From positions 188,501 to 252,500 of the forward strand of contig NC_064551.1 of NCBI RefSeq assembly GCF_023856365.1: DNA of 64,000 nucleotides, written 5' to 3'. Below the pieces are notes generated by a model. It was not told the DNA's origin and made no database searches. It saw nothing but the letters and a program-made list of their open reading frames with translations. Position numbers and translations under genes: made by a program. This document shows, piece after piece, positions 13,901-23,166 of the stretch. The stretch's first letter is position 1. Each line of letters opens with the position of its first letter. Source of the stretch: Brienomyrus brachyistius (Eukaryota > Chordata > Actinopteri > Osteoglossiformes > Mormyridae).

Positions 13901-14768
13901 ATTTGCCAGATTATCTTATGTAACAAACTAAAAACGACTGAATAAAAGACTAAAAAGAACAAGAGTTCCAAAAGCGAAACTAAATAATTGTGTAAATATT
14001 TCTTACTATGGTTTATTATCATTATCATTATTATTATTGTGATTATAATGTACCGCAGCTGATTTCATTCATTACTTAAGAAAGCTTGTATCGCCTACAT
14101 GTTCATATCATGCTTTAGTAAGCAGCTGCGACTCGTCCGGTTGTTTTGATCGACAAGCCCGTCCCTACACTGTAACCCGTCTCTGTCACCTTATCCCTCC
14201 GTTTCCAAAGCGAGCAAGCAGGCATCCGAACGACACATTGCGTAAAGTGCACCGATCGCTTGGAAAATCTTTAATCATCTCTTACAGATCGATTCTCTTA
14301 CAGGGTGACGATTCTGAAAGCATTACATAATATTTTTACTGTGGCAAGAATGTTTTATTTAAAGGTGTGTGTGTGTGTGCGTGCGCGTACGTATGGGGGG
14401 GGATAACAAAAGATCAAATACTTACTATTATCCTGCCGATGAATCATGTTGAATCTGTATATCTCCTTGGCATAGTACTCAGTCTCCGTGTTGTCCTGGC
14501 CGCAGCTCTGCTGCCTGTCCCTGCCCAGCTCCTCCAGCAGGTCTCGCGTGCTGTTATATAGCGCCAGCACTTGGAGAGAGACCTGGCTCGGATCGAAGGG
14601 CTGCGGCGGGCTAGTCAGTCGCAGCTTGCTCAAAATCTGTCCCCTGATTGCCTCCACTCTCTTCTTCTTAACGTGGTCTATGTCCACGGTGGCGCAGGTG
14701 GACAGCGAGAAGGTCATGGTCACGGAGTTCAGGAGTAGTAAAAGGAAGATCGCTTTGCCTAGATGCAT
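1873..14768 (-). CDS. tgfb3: transforming growth factor beta-3, 5' part (exons 1-4)
   Basis: This is a secreted cytokine precursor. The part visible here encodes the signal peptide and most of the latency-associated peptide (LAP), which holds the mature dimer inactive in the extracellular matrix. Joining 14768-14426, 6363-6200, 2290-2161 and 1980-1873 gives 745 nt with introns all in GT-AG form and consistent phases. Residues 1 to about 21 are a hydrophobic signal peptide. They are followed by the family LSTC motif, whose Cys pairs with LTBP, and by the basic [17 protein letters not shown] helix. Distinctive strings ([26 protein letters not shown], an HCPC motif followed by a D/Q-PNG turn) match TGF-beta-3 rather than TGF-beta-1 or -2. 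N-glycosylation sequons include NST in exon 1 and NVS and NST in exon 2. The gene is incomplete only because the window ends; no lesion is seen. Teleosts can carry duplicates, so an a/b suffix cannot be assigned. Confidence 0.95.
2161..2290 (-). CDS. tgfb3: tgfb3 exon 3
   Basis: The 130 nt lie between an ATGCAG acceptor and a GTGCGT donor. They encode [18 protein letters not shown], then [15 protein letters not shown], the conserved LAP strand and helix region. [14 protein letters not shown] is the clearest TGF-beta-3 signature in the window. The intron to exon 4 is only 180 nt. Confidence 0.95.
2816..2912 (+). mobile_element. LINE 3'-tail fragment
   Basis: It contains TGTAAAGCACCTTGAGGTGA, a 'GCACTATAAA' stretch and a terminal TTTGAATTGAAT. 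This is the form of the 3' tail of common teleost non-LTR elements, ending in a TTGAA-type microsatellite. Only the tail is present. Confidence 0.65.
3430..3620 (-). pseudogene. LINE ORF2 C-terminal remnant
   Basis: The minus strand reads LPVSY, stop, [18 protein letters not shown], then [18 protein letters not shown] before losing frame. The 'LNGLAP-x-YI ... Y-x-P-x-R-x-LRS' pattern is typical of the region after the reverse transcriptase in L2/CR1-clade LINEs. An in-frame stop and a downstream frameshift make it non-functional. Confidence 0.75.
3593..5695. repeat. 68-bp minisatellite, 31 units
   Basis: Units beginning GGAAACAGGGAGCCGGTGTA run from 3593; the last begins at 5633. The distance, 2,040 nt, is exactly 30 x 68, so there are 31 units with no net indel. 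Variants are point changes (GAGAACTGG, GATAACTGG, GAGAAGTGG, and TATGG in the last two). On the minus strand a unit encodes a LINE segment resembling [19 protein letters not shown]. Because 68 is not a multiple of 3, the frame shifts from unit to unit. Confidence 0.95.
6200..6363 (-). CDS. tgfb3: tgfb3 exon 2
   Basis: The 164 nt start after a CCCACAG acceptor and end before GTAGGT. They encode the LAP arm-domain segment that includes [14 protein letters not shown] and [10 protein letters not shown]. The split codon with exon 1 gives Asn. The length and phase equal those expected for the vertebrate TGF-beta-2/-3 exon 2. Confidence 0.94.
6565..6805 (-). mobile_element. tRNA-derived SINE
   Basis: The minus strand has an A-box-like TAGCAGGCTAAGTCTCTGTG, then GGTTTAAGTCC (B-box-like). 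A typical fish SINE body follows, with GGATAAGACCATTAAC, GGGTGCTGCATATTGGCT and ACCCTGTGCTCTGAC, and an AAATAAAGGATTT tail. The head shares AGGCTAAG-C/T-CTCTGT with the SINE units tandemly arrayed at 25.3-26.9 kb, so this looks like a dispersed relative. The head is shortened between the A and B boxes. Confidence 0.7.
8221..8347 (-). mobile_element. dispersed fish repeat, tail fragment
   Basis: The plus strand reads CCATTTTCCAAACCGCTTAT, then CCTACTGGGTCGC, GAGCCTATCCCGGAAGC and ACAACCCAGGATG, then a G-run and CAGCCCATCGCAG. This is one end of a very common teleost interspersed repeat. The other end, with a tRNA-like head, is seen in the relative at 15776-15990. Confidence 0.7.
8986..9011 (+). 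repeat. interstitial telomere repeat (TTAGGG)n
   Basis: About four perfect TTAGGG units run directly into the 23-bp minisatellite with no spacer. The minisatellite's first bases overlap the final TTAGG. Confidence 0.9.
9010..10841. repeat. 23-bp minisatellite, ~80 units
   Basis: The unit core is CATTACGGGACGCC followed by (T/A)CAGC(T/G)C(G/T)G. The array is 1,832 nt, equal to 79 whole units plus 15 nt, so there is no net indel. Recurrent variants are CATTAGGGG for CATTACGGG, CCACAGC for CCTCAGC, and GCGCGG or GCTCTG for GCTCGG. They are scattered, which points to repeated exchange between units. Long open frames here are a product of the repeat. Confidence 0.95.
12377..12399. repeat. (AAT)n microsatellite
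   Basis: About seven AAT/ATA trinucleotide units in tgfb3 intron 1. Confidence 0.85.
14363..14390. repeat. (GT)n-like microsatellite near the exon 1 donor
   Basis: Alternating GT, grading into GCGTGCGCGTACGT, lies about 40 nt inside intron 1 from the exon 1 donor. It is followed by an eight-G run. Confidence 0.85.
14426..14768 (-). CDS. tgfb3: tgfb3 exon 1 coding part
   Basis: The ATG at 14768 has A at -3 and opens a signal peptide rich in Leu (FLLLLL). It is the only start giving a full signal sequence, and it corresponds to an internal Met of longer mammalian N-termini. The 343 nt end at a consensus GTAAGT donor (intron begins at 14425), leaving phase 1. The exon encodes the LAP straitjacket: LSTC, the [18 protein letters not shown] helix, an NST sequon, and an [10 protein letters not shown] segment. 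Confidence 0.95.
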
Positions 14769-15222
14769 GTTTCCCCAGCAGTGACTAATCTCACAATGAT
14801 TGACACTAACGCGCTTCCATCTAAAGAAACTTCTTGGTGTGGGAAAATTAAGTGGAAAACAGAATGCAAACTAGACCTTGATTAACTTTAAATTAGTCTC
14901 TTCTTTTAATTCAATTTAGCAAATCGTTTTCCAGCAAGGGCCATTTTCTATTTCAATTATTACTTACAAAAAGTGACCTTTTTGTGCAATCCGTTTATGT
15001 ATCCCGAGCACAGTCGTCTTCATCCTTAAAGCTATTCCGCATTACACGTTGTTACCGTTGCTTCCCTCATAACCCTCACCAAGCTCCCTGACGTTTCACA
15101 TTTCTACGTCGCCCCTCGCCGTCTATAGTCTCCTCTTGGTCCGCAAAGCTGCCTTTTCCTTTCTCTTTCTTATCGCCAGCTGCTGGTCCACTTTCTCTCT
15201 CTTGGCGAGCGCCACATGCCTC
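14769..15222 (-). promoter_or_regulatory. tgfb3: tgfb3 5' leader with several uORFs
   Basis: The leader is inferred to run from about 25-30 nt below the TATA box to the start codon. It contains short uORFs on the minus strand: 15101-15096 (ATG-stop), 15070-15032 (12 codons plus stop), 15042-14995 (15), 15023-14964 (19), 14944-14906 (12) and 14820-14806 (MEAR). All end before the tgfb3 ATG. The mammalian TGFB3 leader is known to repress translation through upstream ATG(s). That the same holds here is inference, and the 5' end is not proven. Confidence 0.6.
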
Positions 15223-15248
15223 GGACTCGGGGCGCTTTTACCCTTTCA

Positions 15249-15255
15249 TTTTATA
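15249..15255 (-). promoter_or_regulatory. tgfb3: tgfb3 TATA box
   Basis: TATAAAA on the minus strand, about 480 nt upstream of the start codon, flanked by CTGG and TGAAAGG. It is the only good TATA match in a plausible place. The predicted start site is about 15220. Confidence 0.7.
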
Positions 15256-15264
15256 CCAGTGCCG

Positions 15265-15270
15265 TGACGT
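15265..15270 (-). promoter_or_regulatory. tgfb3: CRE half-site upstream of the TATA box
   Basis: ACGTCA (TGACGT on the plus strand) lies about 10 nt upstream of the TATA box. The human TGFB3 promoter is known for a CRE close to its TATA box, so the arrangement looks conserved and suggests CREB/ATF control. Another TGACGT lies near 15088, inside the leader. Confidence 0.6.
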
Positions 15271-15775
15271 TTAACGGAGGAGGGACTGCAGGTTATCACA
15301 GTTCTGAAACTGCCAGACCTTTGTTTCTATCTGCTTATATTAATTCATGCATACTGTACGTGTAGCGTTATATTAAACGGTGGTTCATCGGTCTACACTA
15401 TGCGCATATTTAGACGATGCGCGATCTAAGTCCCCTAATCTTTAAAATTTATTATTAAAACGTTCTGCGCGAACACCTTAAATCGCTTATCTCATCCACA
15501 AGGTAGAACGGCTGAAAGTCCTTTCGTTAGTCTCAAAATTATGGAAGCCCGTTTTCGCCACCTGGAGGAGAAAAAAGCACATTTATCTGAGAATTCTGAT
15601 TTGGTAAGTCGAAATTCTGAAATCATAAGTCAGAGTTTCGACTTAATAAATTTCCCGTTCATTTTTATGAAAATGATAAATGGCATTTGTCTTCCTGTGA
15701 TTTTTGACTGAATTATTTTATGTTTCGCCTTTTAGCTAAACTTAAAACACTGCAGTTTGTAATGGAACGAACAGT

Positions 15776-15990
15776 TCTATCCATCTATTTCCTGTACTTG
15801 CTTCTCTGATGTAAGGCTGTGGGGGAATAACTGAGCATGGGGGCCTAGGGGGGCAGGATTGGAGAACCCAGAGGAAATCCCATGATGACACAGGGAGAAC
15901 CATCCTTGTTTTGTTTGATTTTGCTTAGAGATTTGAACCCAGGTCCCAGAAGTGAGGCAACAAAGCTACAATAGCTGCTAAATGCCACCC
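15776..15990 (-). mobile_element. degenerate tRNA-derived SINE/composite repeat
   Basis: The minus strand starts with GGGTGGCATTTAGCAGC (A-box-like) and has GGGACCTGGGTTCAAATC (B-box-like). The body complements the fish motif AGAGGAAATCCCATGATGAC. The end near 15780 matches the CCATCTATTTCCTGTACTTG type of tail. It belongs to the same broad family as the tail at 8221-8347. Confidence 0.65.
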
Positions 15991-17383
15991 ATGTGGTTTG
16001 ATTCCCTCTTTTTGCACAGTGACCAGCCTTTGTGCTCAATCTTTATGAGAATGATGGCATAGCAAATAACTGGTAGATTTTACTTTAAACGATACACTAT
16101 TCTGCACTAGTATGCTAGCACACAGCATTCACTACAGAGGAAGTGCTGACCGTACGTCCTTGGAAGCAGAGGATTATGGGTGCACCTGCTTCATAGTTTA
16201 TTGTCCTCCTTATAGGCCTATGCTATTAATGTGATCTGGTGCAGGCATGTGATGGGTTGGTATACAGGCAAAGGCTGTCACGCGCTACTCAATCTACACT
16301 GACATGTGTTTCAGTATTAGTATGTGAGCGAACACTATATAACTGCCTCCATTTGATAAGTTAGTTCCTGCATTCTGTTACCATTCCATTACCTTAATTT
16401 ATGACCATTTTATATAAAATAGTGTCCATTCAGATCCAAAGGAAATGAGCTTCTCAATAAAGTAAGACACATTTCTGGCTAACCCAACAAAGTTAAAAAG
16501 ACATCATGAACATTATTAGATCCTACTCCTTTGTCTTCTCCTCATCCTCATTTTCTTTCTCTTCTTCATCTTCTCTGTGGCAGGAGAGCAGTTCACTAAC
16601 TTTTTTGCACAGACGCACCATTTTCCATTCTCATTCCAAAAATACACCCTGTGTTGTCATGGGTTTTTTGAAACAGGATGTATCCTTTCTCTATTGCAAA
16701 ACCTAACCAGACAGACACAAATAAACAAGCAAACAAACAAACAATAATATTTTAGTCAAAGCAGGATTAAACACGAGTCATATGCTATATTTAAACAGTT
16801 TTCATATAGCCTGTTGAAATGTACTGTTTGGAAACTTGATGTTTGGAAATAAGGGTGAAGTTAGGTTTACCATAATAACAGAAAGGTAACCGTGGTAAAT
16901 ATGGATAAATGTCAGGAAAATTGCGCCGGCGTCTCCAGTTCCCAAGGGGCGATTATAATGTCGTCTTTTCGCATTTCTTCTCTTGAGTACTCAGTTTGTG
17001 CAGTTACTTTTTTCTAAACATTTTTATGATAAAGATCACCTGATGATTGCAGCTGTTTGTGAGCCGAACTTAAGAAACCATTTCTTACTGCATCAGTTTA
17101 GAGAGAATGCATCAAGTAGGGGCATAAATAAGGGGAATAGTTGGCTACACATAGGCATTGGTTAGACAGGATCACAGCTTATCAATAGCCAGTAATGTGA
17201 TGTAAATATATGTTTTAGAATCTTTAGGCTTACTAGTCGCACCTGAAATCATAAGAATCAGGTGGCCAATTAAACCTTTCCTTTTATTTTCCAGAAAAGC
17301 ATTGATAAGGTACATATTGCATTGTTCCATTTGAGTTTTATATTCCCAGGAACACAGACACTACATAGACGACAGCTCAAATA

Positions 17384-17587
17384 CACAGTGATCTTAAGGA
17401 AGTGGGTTGTGGGTTTGAGTCCAATTGTTAATGTTTCTGCGTGTGAGTACTGCCTGTCAGTATTGTAAGCATGGCTGGACTTATGCACAGTGATCTTAAG
17501 GAAGTGGGTTGTGGGTTTGAGTCCAATTGTTAATGTTTCTGTGTGTGAGTACTGCCTGTCAGTATTGTAAGCATGGCTGGACTTATG
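17384..17587. repeat. 102-bp tandem duplication
   Basis: The block starting CACAGTGATCTTAAGGAAGT at 17384 repeats at 17486 with nearly no differences (CGTGTGAG against TGTGTGAG). Each copy has a GGTTTGAGTCC motif resembling a B box, but no convincing A box. Confidence 0.9.
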
Positions 17588-18981
17588 TACAGTTAACTTG
17601 GCTGGCTTGGCCTGTTGTCCCAGGTGCCAATCTGTAGAGTCCCACAAATTTTGCTTTTGGTTGCTATAGCAACATTTTAGGCTGTAGGTAGGGCCACAAC
17701 AATAACTTTAACCCAAAGGCCTGCACCCCCCTAAATTCGGTGTGGATAGGCTTACTCAGTATGCTTTCCAGAGCAAACTCAATTAATTTTGAGAGCATTA
17801 CTAAGACATTCATGGATCAATTCTGGAATTAAGTGTGGCTAATGTGGATGCATTTTTAGAAGCATAAGCAAGATTTTTTATTATAAATGTGTGAGGTCCA
17901 TTTATGGTGAAAGTCAGAGCTGAAAAAGGTTTCTATGCTGAGAAAAAAAAATCATTCAGCTCATGTTCTTTTCCATTCAGCCAACTCTGAGAAAATGTTC
18001 ATAATTATATGTGCATAATTACTTATCATGTCAAACCGGAATAAAACATGACAGTTATTTAATTTCCTTTAAATTCGGGCAAAGTTGAAGGTCTTATTTG
18101 GTCTCTAAGAGTTGTGTGAAAGTCAGATTTCCCAAAGAGGAATTTCAGCAATGTTACCGAAATAATCTTCCCAAATTTGGCGAACTTCCCTCACTGCCCC
18201 CAGTAACCTGCTTTCTTCCTGATGTTTGCAAAGGGCTGTAAAATGCCAATAGCTCTTCTGCAATGTGTGGGCATTTATGGGCATATTTTCCATCATTTGT
18301 AAAGTAAGATTATTACAAAGAGAAGCTAAAATGCGGTACAGGGCTTTATGCGATGAGCCATAATACAATTAACTACCATCATGTGCATGTTTCCTAATAT
18401 GTGTTTAAGCATTGATAATTTTTTCTTTTCTTTCTTTCAATCATACAAATACTTATGTTTATCAACCTAAAATTTTAATATTATTTGCCCTAAAAAACAT
18501 AATCCGATAACAGATCCCATGAAAGTATGAGACCCAAAGTAAAACTACATTAAAATCTCCTCATTCATTTTTACTTTAGTATAATTTTCATTGCTCATAA
18601 GTGTGACATCGGAAATATGAAACAAAGTTATTTATTTTTTCTGTGTTTGACCCATGTGGAGATGTAGCACATTATCACCTGATTGGTTGGCTGACAGGCT
18701 GATCTCCCACCCACTGCAAATGTCATATGCCGTTTAGGGCAGGTGGCATTGCAAGTGCTTCCTTTGGTGCCAGTTTGGAAAGAGGCGCCACTGTGCCCTT
18801 CATGTGTTCCCTTTCTGATTCCCTCAAGCGCCACTGGAATGCAGATGCTCCATATCTGGAGCTCCACCTGCAGAAGCATGATCTCAGCTAAGCTGAGCTA
18901 TTTCTGCCTTCTGGCATCCCCCAGTCTGGTTCCCACACCCCTCCTCCAAACCTTGCTGGCATCTATCCCCTGGTATCTGCT

Positions 18982-18994
18982 GGGGGGGGGGGGG
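18982..18994 (+). repeat. poly-G run (13 nt)
   Basis: Thirteen consecutive G residues with no recognised context. Confidence 0.9.
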
Positions 18995-20158
18995 CACTTG
19001 AGAAGATTGTCACAGTGCTGCTTGGTTTTGCCTGCTTTCAGTAATGGACCTCAGTAATGTATAACGCAATACATTGAAATACATGGAATCTGGGAATAAT
19101 GAATCAAATCAGTGTTCCTTTTTTTCTGAGTTTTAACTAGATATTAACTAACGCCCTCTCTGCTTAGAAAGAGTGCTGCACCTGAAACATTTCAAACAAG
19201 ATTCTGAACACAAATCAAGCTGAAGAAAACTTCTCAGCCTCATGAAAAACAAAATAATTATCTTACTAAACTCCAACAAGGTCTATCGTTGTGCACATAA
19301 TCCTAGTAATTCCCGTTCACACACCGTGACACATGCTGCGTATTGTGCGTTGTTCCGCTGACCTTCCCATCGCACAGTGACTCGTGTCTCACCCCTCTTG
19401 GAATCCTTACTGGCACGGCAGTAAGTGCTGGGCTTGAGTTACAGCCTCCTGATACCTTTTCCTTTTGTTTATCCAAGAGTCCATGGGAGAGTCAGGGTTT
19501 CCGAGAGGCGCGGTGGGAGCCGGGGCGAGTGCCTTTGCATGGCGAGGCGTTATGGCAGACAGCACTTCAGGATGGGAGCCGGCGAGATAAAAGTGGGGAG
19601 AGAGGCTGCTTCGAACTGCTCGGCTACGGCGTCAGCTGGAAGTTCGATCAGCTGCCAAAGCTCCTTCCCCTAGCCCAGCTCAGTATCTGGGGTTGCAGTG
19701 AGGCCCACAGCCCACTGTCTTATTCATAGTCTAGACAGGAAGTGGGCCGAAGCCAAACCAGGAAGTTGAACCTTACACCCTGGAGATGCATAACACAAGC
19801 CGTGGTCATCCCACTGACCCCTCCTCTCGCTTATTATAACTCATCGGTGTCATCACCTCAATAACAATCCACAGTCAGGCATCCATACACAGTGTCATTT
19901 GGCTTTTATTTTGGATTAGCTGCTCTGTGTTGTCCTTTTCCGCCTTTGTTCTGAAATGCAGCTGCGATGTCACTGGAAGTTGACCCACGCCTCCCTTCCA
20001 GTTAGGCAGCTGCCTGCGTTCCACTGCCACGTTGAACACTGCACTGGCACGTTCTGGTCATGCCCATCCTGCCAGGCCCTAGTGCAACGTCCAAGCTGCA
20101 GCAGGCGAGCTGGCAAGCAGGCCTAGGGGCCACCTACAGGTTGGACAAGGGCCAAGCT

Positions 20159-20258
20159 GGGGGGGGGGGGGGGGTGGGCAGTGTATGGGGTGGGCATGTG
20201 GTTTGGGGTTTGGAAGAACGGCTGCAGGGTAATGATCTGGGGGGGGGGGGGGGGGGGG
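20159..20258 (+). repeat. two long poly-G tracts (16 and 20 nt)
   Basis: G16 at 20159-20174 and G20 at 20239-20258, with further GGG/GGGG groups between them. The strand is strongly G-rich and could form quadruplexes. Such runs are also prone to sequencing length error. Confidence 0.85.
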
Positions 20259-20813
20259 TTATTCCCAATGCTACTGTTATGAAATGTAATTCTTTTTCTG
20301 GACAGTTTCTACCGGCTTCACCACAACATTGGAAACCTTGCTGTGCAGCCTGTGAATGAATATTTAAAGACCCACTGGCCAATGAGAGGAGGGGCGGAGC
20401 TAACACGCACCCTCATGAGCTCATGCTTCTGTGCAACTGTACTCTTCATATGGATTTTAGGCATACTGACCTAAAAAAGGTTGATTGTCATTTAGTGGAT
20501 TCCTTTGCCCATCATAAAGGACTGATTAGGCATCCGGAAACGTTGACCTGGACCGAGTGCAGAAGCTTGATGTGAATCTTTAAGATGAGCTGGAGGTGAG
20601 GGTGGCCTTGCCTGTCTCACAGCAGCATACAAGATGGGTCAAGCCTGTAGATCCGTGTCTGTCAGGCTGTTTGAAAACTATGAAACTCGCTGTGATTGAA
20701 ACATCACTTTTATGTTTAGGGACCAAAGAAACATCACTTTGTTTTGCTGCCCTCACTACCAAGATGAATACTCCAGAAGGCAATGTAATCCACAATAGGT
20801 TTGCTCTAACTAC

Positions 20814-21310
20814 GCTGCTCAAAAAAATTAAAGGAACACTTTGAAAACACATCAGATATCAATGGGAAAAAAATCATGCTGGATATCTATACTGATGTAA
20901 ACTGGGTAATGTGTTAGGAAGGAAAGGATGCCACATCGTTTGATGGGAGTGAAATTATCAACCTAATTCAAAGACCCCAAAAATCAAAATGGAAAACGAT
21001 GTGGCAGGTTAGTCTATTTTGCCAAAATTTCATTGCAGCAACTCAGTAGTTTGTATGGCTTCCACGTGGTTGTATGCATGCCTGACAATGTCGGGTCATG
21101 GTCCTAATGAGACCACGGATGGTCTCCTGGGGGATCTCCTCTCAGATCTGGACCAGGGCTTCATTGAGCTCTTGAACAGTCTGAGGTGCAACCTGGCGGT
21201 GTTGGATAGACCGAAACATAATGTCCCAGATGTGTTCTAATGGATTTAGGTCAGGGAGCGTGGGGGGCAGTCAGTGGTATCAATTCCTTCATCCTCCAGG
21301 AACTGCCTAC
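20814..21310 (-). mobile_element. Tc1/mariner-type transposon fragment
   Basis: The plus-strand end CTGCTCAAAAAAATTAAAGG at 20817 matches the terminal inverted repeat end of a common fish Tc1/mariner element. Reading the minus strand from 21310 gives remnants of a DDE transposase C-terminus: LEDEGI, then PRSPDLNP after a frameshift (the family's PPRSPDLNPIEH block), WDIMFRSI, QVAPQTVQEL and EEIPQ. Stops and frameshifts break it. The 5' half of the transposase and the other terminus are missing. Confidence 0.75.
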
Positions 21311-21516
21311 ATGCTCTTGCACAGTTCGAGCCCCATGAACCTTGGTCTTCTCAGCCTGGAATACGCCCATGAAGACTAACATGGAAACCTTCACAAAAGT
21401 CTGCCATATCTATACAAAATATCCCACACACTGACTGACCTGCAAATATAAAAGACACACATTCACAAAATATATGGAATCACAAGTCTGTTTTATTTAT
21501 TAAAAAATTGAGTGTT

Positions 21517-21897
21517 TCAAACTTTGCAGCGTTTGCAGACCCAGTGACCATCGTCCCTGCATTTGGCGCAAGTGAGTTTGTAACACTTTGCACTGGTAAA
21601 CCTGCTGCGATTTCTGTTGCAGTTCTCTTGTACCTGGCACTGAGTTGTCCATACAAGTCCTGGCACAGCAGCAGCCTTCCTCTCTGTCTCCATTGCCTTT
21701 TGTTGCATAAATCGGCAATGGAGTTCCTTGGCTAGAAGACTCAGAAAGAATCTTCTTTGGCCTTCCCACCCTGTACATGCCTTGTACAGAACGTAGGAAT
21801 TTGCCACCACCAGGTCCAGCATGTTGTAAAATACAGCCACTGGCCACCTGCGTGTTGATGCTCTTACGGAATACATGCGTGCCATTTGGTCCAACAC
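21517..21897 (-). pseudogene. piggyBac transposase C-terminal fragment
   Basis: It encodes MLDQMARMYSVRASTRRWPV, then AVFYNMLDL, VLYKAC and LLAKEL, and a cysteine-rich tail with CNRNRSRFTSAKC, KLTCAKC and HWVCKRCK. This is the end of the piggyBac DDE domain followed by its zinc-binding domain. The frame is open for about 126 codons, but the N-terminal catalytic part is absent. I infer an ex-transposase fragment, not a domesticated gene. Confidence 0.8.
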
Positions 21898-22190
21898 ACA
21901 CGCATGTATTCAGTACGAGCAGCAACACACAGGTGGCCAGTAGCTGTGTTTTACAAAATGCTGGACTTGGTGGCGGTGAATGCCTACGTTCTGTACAAAG
22001 CGTGTACAGGGTGGAAAGGAAAAAGAAGATTGTTTCTGATTCTTCTAGCCAAGGAACTCCATTTCCAAATGCAGGGACGATGGTTACTGGGTTTGCAAAC
22101 GCTGCAAACACAGACTTTGAAACAGATAGATAGACTGTGTGGAAGAGTAACCACTGAGACAAAAAGCAGAAAGATGAAGAAGAGATGAAC
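21898..22190 (+). pseudogene. piggyBac transposase C-terminal fragment, inverted copy
   Basis: The plus strand repeats the same region (RMYSVRAATHRWPVAVFYKM, VLYKACTGW, LLAKELHF) and then loses the zinc-binding tail through an internal deletion. It is the mirror arm of the copy at 21517-21897, with substitutions, so the palindrome is not brand new. Confidence 0.8.
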
Positions 22191-22630
22191 CTGGAACTGA
22201 GGGACGGATACATTTTTAAAAAAAATTTTATTTTTACAATTACTGCTATTTTTACATGAACAGCCAAACATGCAAAGCTGGAAAGATCACATAAAAACAA
22301 AATTCACTTTTGGTGTTATAATTCAGTGATGGCCAATGAAAATGAAATGACGTTTTATTCTGTATGTGTACGAGCATCTCAAAAACCATGGACCATGACT
22401 TCACTCAGCTTATGACATTTATATACAAACATGCATTGGAGACTGAAGTGTTAGCATGTTTTCATTTCATTCTATTAGCAACTTTTCATTCTATTTTCAC
22501 ATTTTTTTATAAATAAAACAGACTTGTGTTTCCATATATTTTGTGAATGTGTGTCTTTCATATTTGCAGGTCAGTCAGTGTGTGGGATATTTTGTATAGA
22601 TATGGCAGACTTTTGTGAAGGTTTCCATGT

Positions 22631-22829
22631 CACACACAGAGGTTTGGCCTGTCTTGGATTTGAGCTACTCTGAGTAAAAAATGCAAATGTGCCAGGCCTC
22701 ACAGGTAATGGGTGTGTTTGCACAACAAAAGCAGGAGGAGAACGGAGCTGAAGACGTGCGAAAATCTCAGCAGGGGTGACAAACACCTTGGGACTCTCAC
22801 CAGAAAATAAAAACTCGGTAAATCTAGTG
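22631..22829. other. unassigned spacer before the macro-repeat
   Basis: Sequence between the piggyBac palindrome and the first base shared with the macro-repeat. A minus-strand open frame crosses it into the macro-repeat, but I recognise no domain. Confidence 0.5.
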
Positions 22830-23166
22830 CTAGGTCTTAAAATGACAGTGGATAAAATGCACAGACGCGCTACAGCCGTAAGCATCACTGTTTAACCCGA
22901 GATTACGGCCGTGATGCTGACGGACTAAACATTCATCCGGCCATTATCCATAACTGCGGATCTAACGAAGTCCTGTCGTTTGTCTCGTCGAAGGAAACTA
23001 GAGTTTCTGCGCAGGAAACCAATATAACCAAAGAAAGACATGCAGACATAAAAGCTTTAATTACTGCATGGAAAGCTTCATGTATAAATATATAAAAATG
23101 TAAAACAGCTGGTCATGTTTATGAAAAATTTCAAGAGCAATAATATTCCACGAGGGAAACACTCAC

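Larger units (their letters stand above)
6364..14425 (-). other. tgfb3: tgfb3 intron 1
   Basis: Intron of 8,062 nt. It holds a SINE (6565-6805), a dispersed repeat tail (8221-8347), an interstitial telomere repeat with a 23-bp minisatellite (8986-10841) and short microsatellites. I recognise no gene or element in 6806-8220, 8348-8985 or 10842-14362; open frames there are short and lack domain signatures. Confidence 0.8.
15271..20813. other. intergenic region upstream of tgfb3
   Basis: I recognise no coding exon here. Contents: a degenerate SINE (15776-15990), a 102-bp duplication (17384-17587), poly-G runs near 18982 and 20159-20258, and a loose inverted repeat of GTCGAAA/TTTCGAC near 15617-15653. 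The open frames are short, with no domain signature. Confidence 0.7.
21379..22630. repeat. large inverted repeat made of two piggyBac fragments
   Basis: The left arm (21379-21881) and right arm (21898-22630) are reverse complements around a ~16-nt centre. Matching pairs include CATGGAAACCTTCAC with GTGAAGGTTTCCATG, AATATATGGA with TCCATATATT, and CATGCGTG with CACGCATG. The right arm has about 230 extra nt (roughly 22200-22490) absent from the left. Confidence 0.85.

Noticed and set aside
1873..14768. Assignment of the gene to tgfb2
   Set aside because: Exon 1 alone is close to both, but exons 2-4 carry TGF-beta-3-specific strings ([26 protein letters not shown] and the HCPC-x-T...PNG segment).
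14488..14784. Plus-strand open frame opposite tgfb3 exon 1
   Set aside because: Shadow of the real exon on the other strand; no start context or domain.
21500..22300. 266-codon minus-strand open frame across the piggyBac palindrome
   Set aside because: It runs through the centre of the inverted repeat in a different frame from the recognisable transposase motifs; a chance frame.
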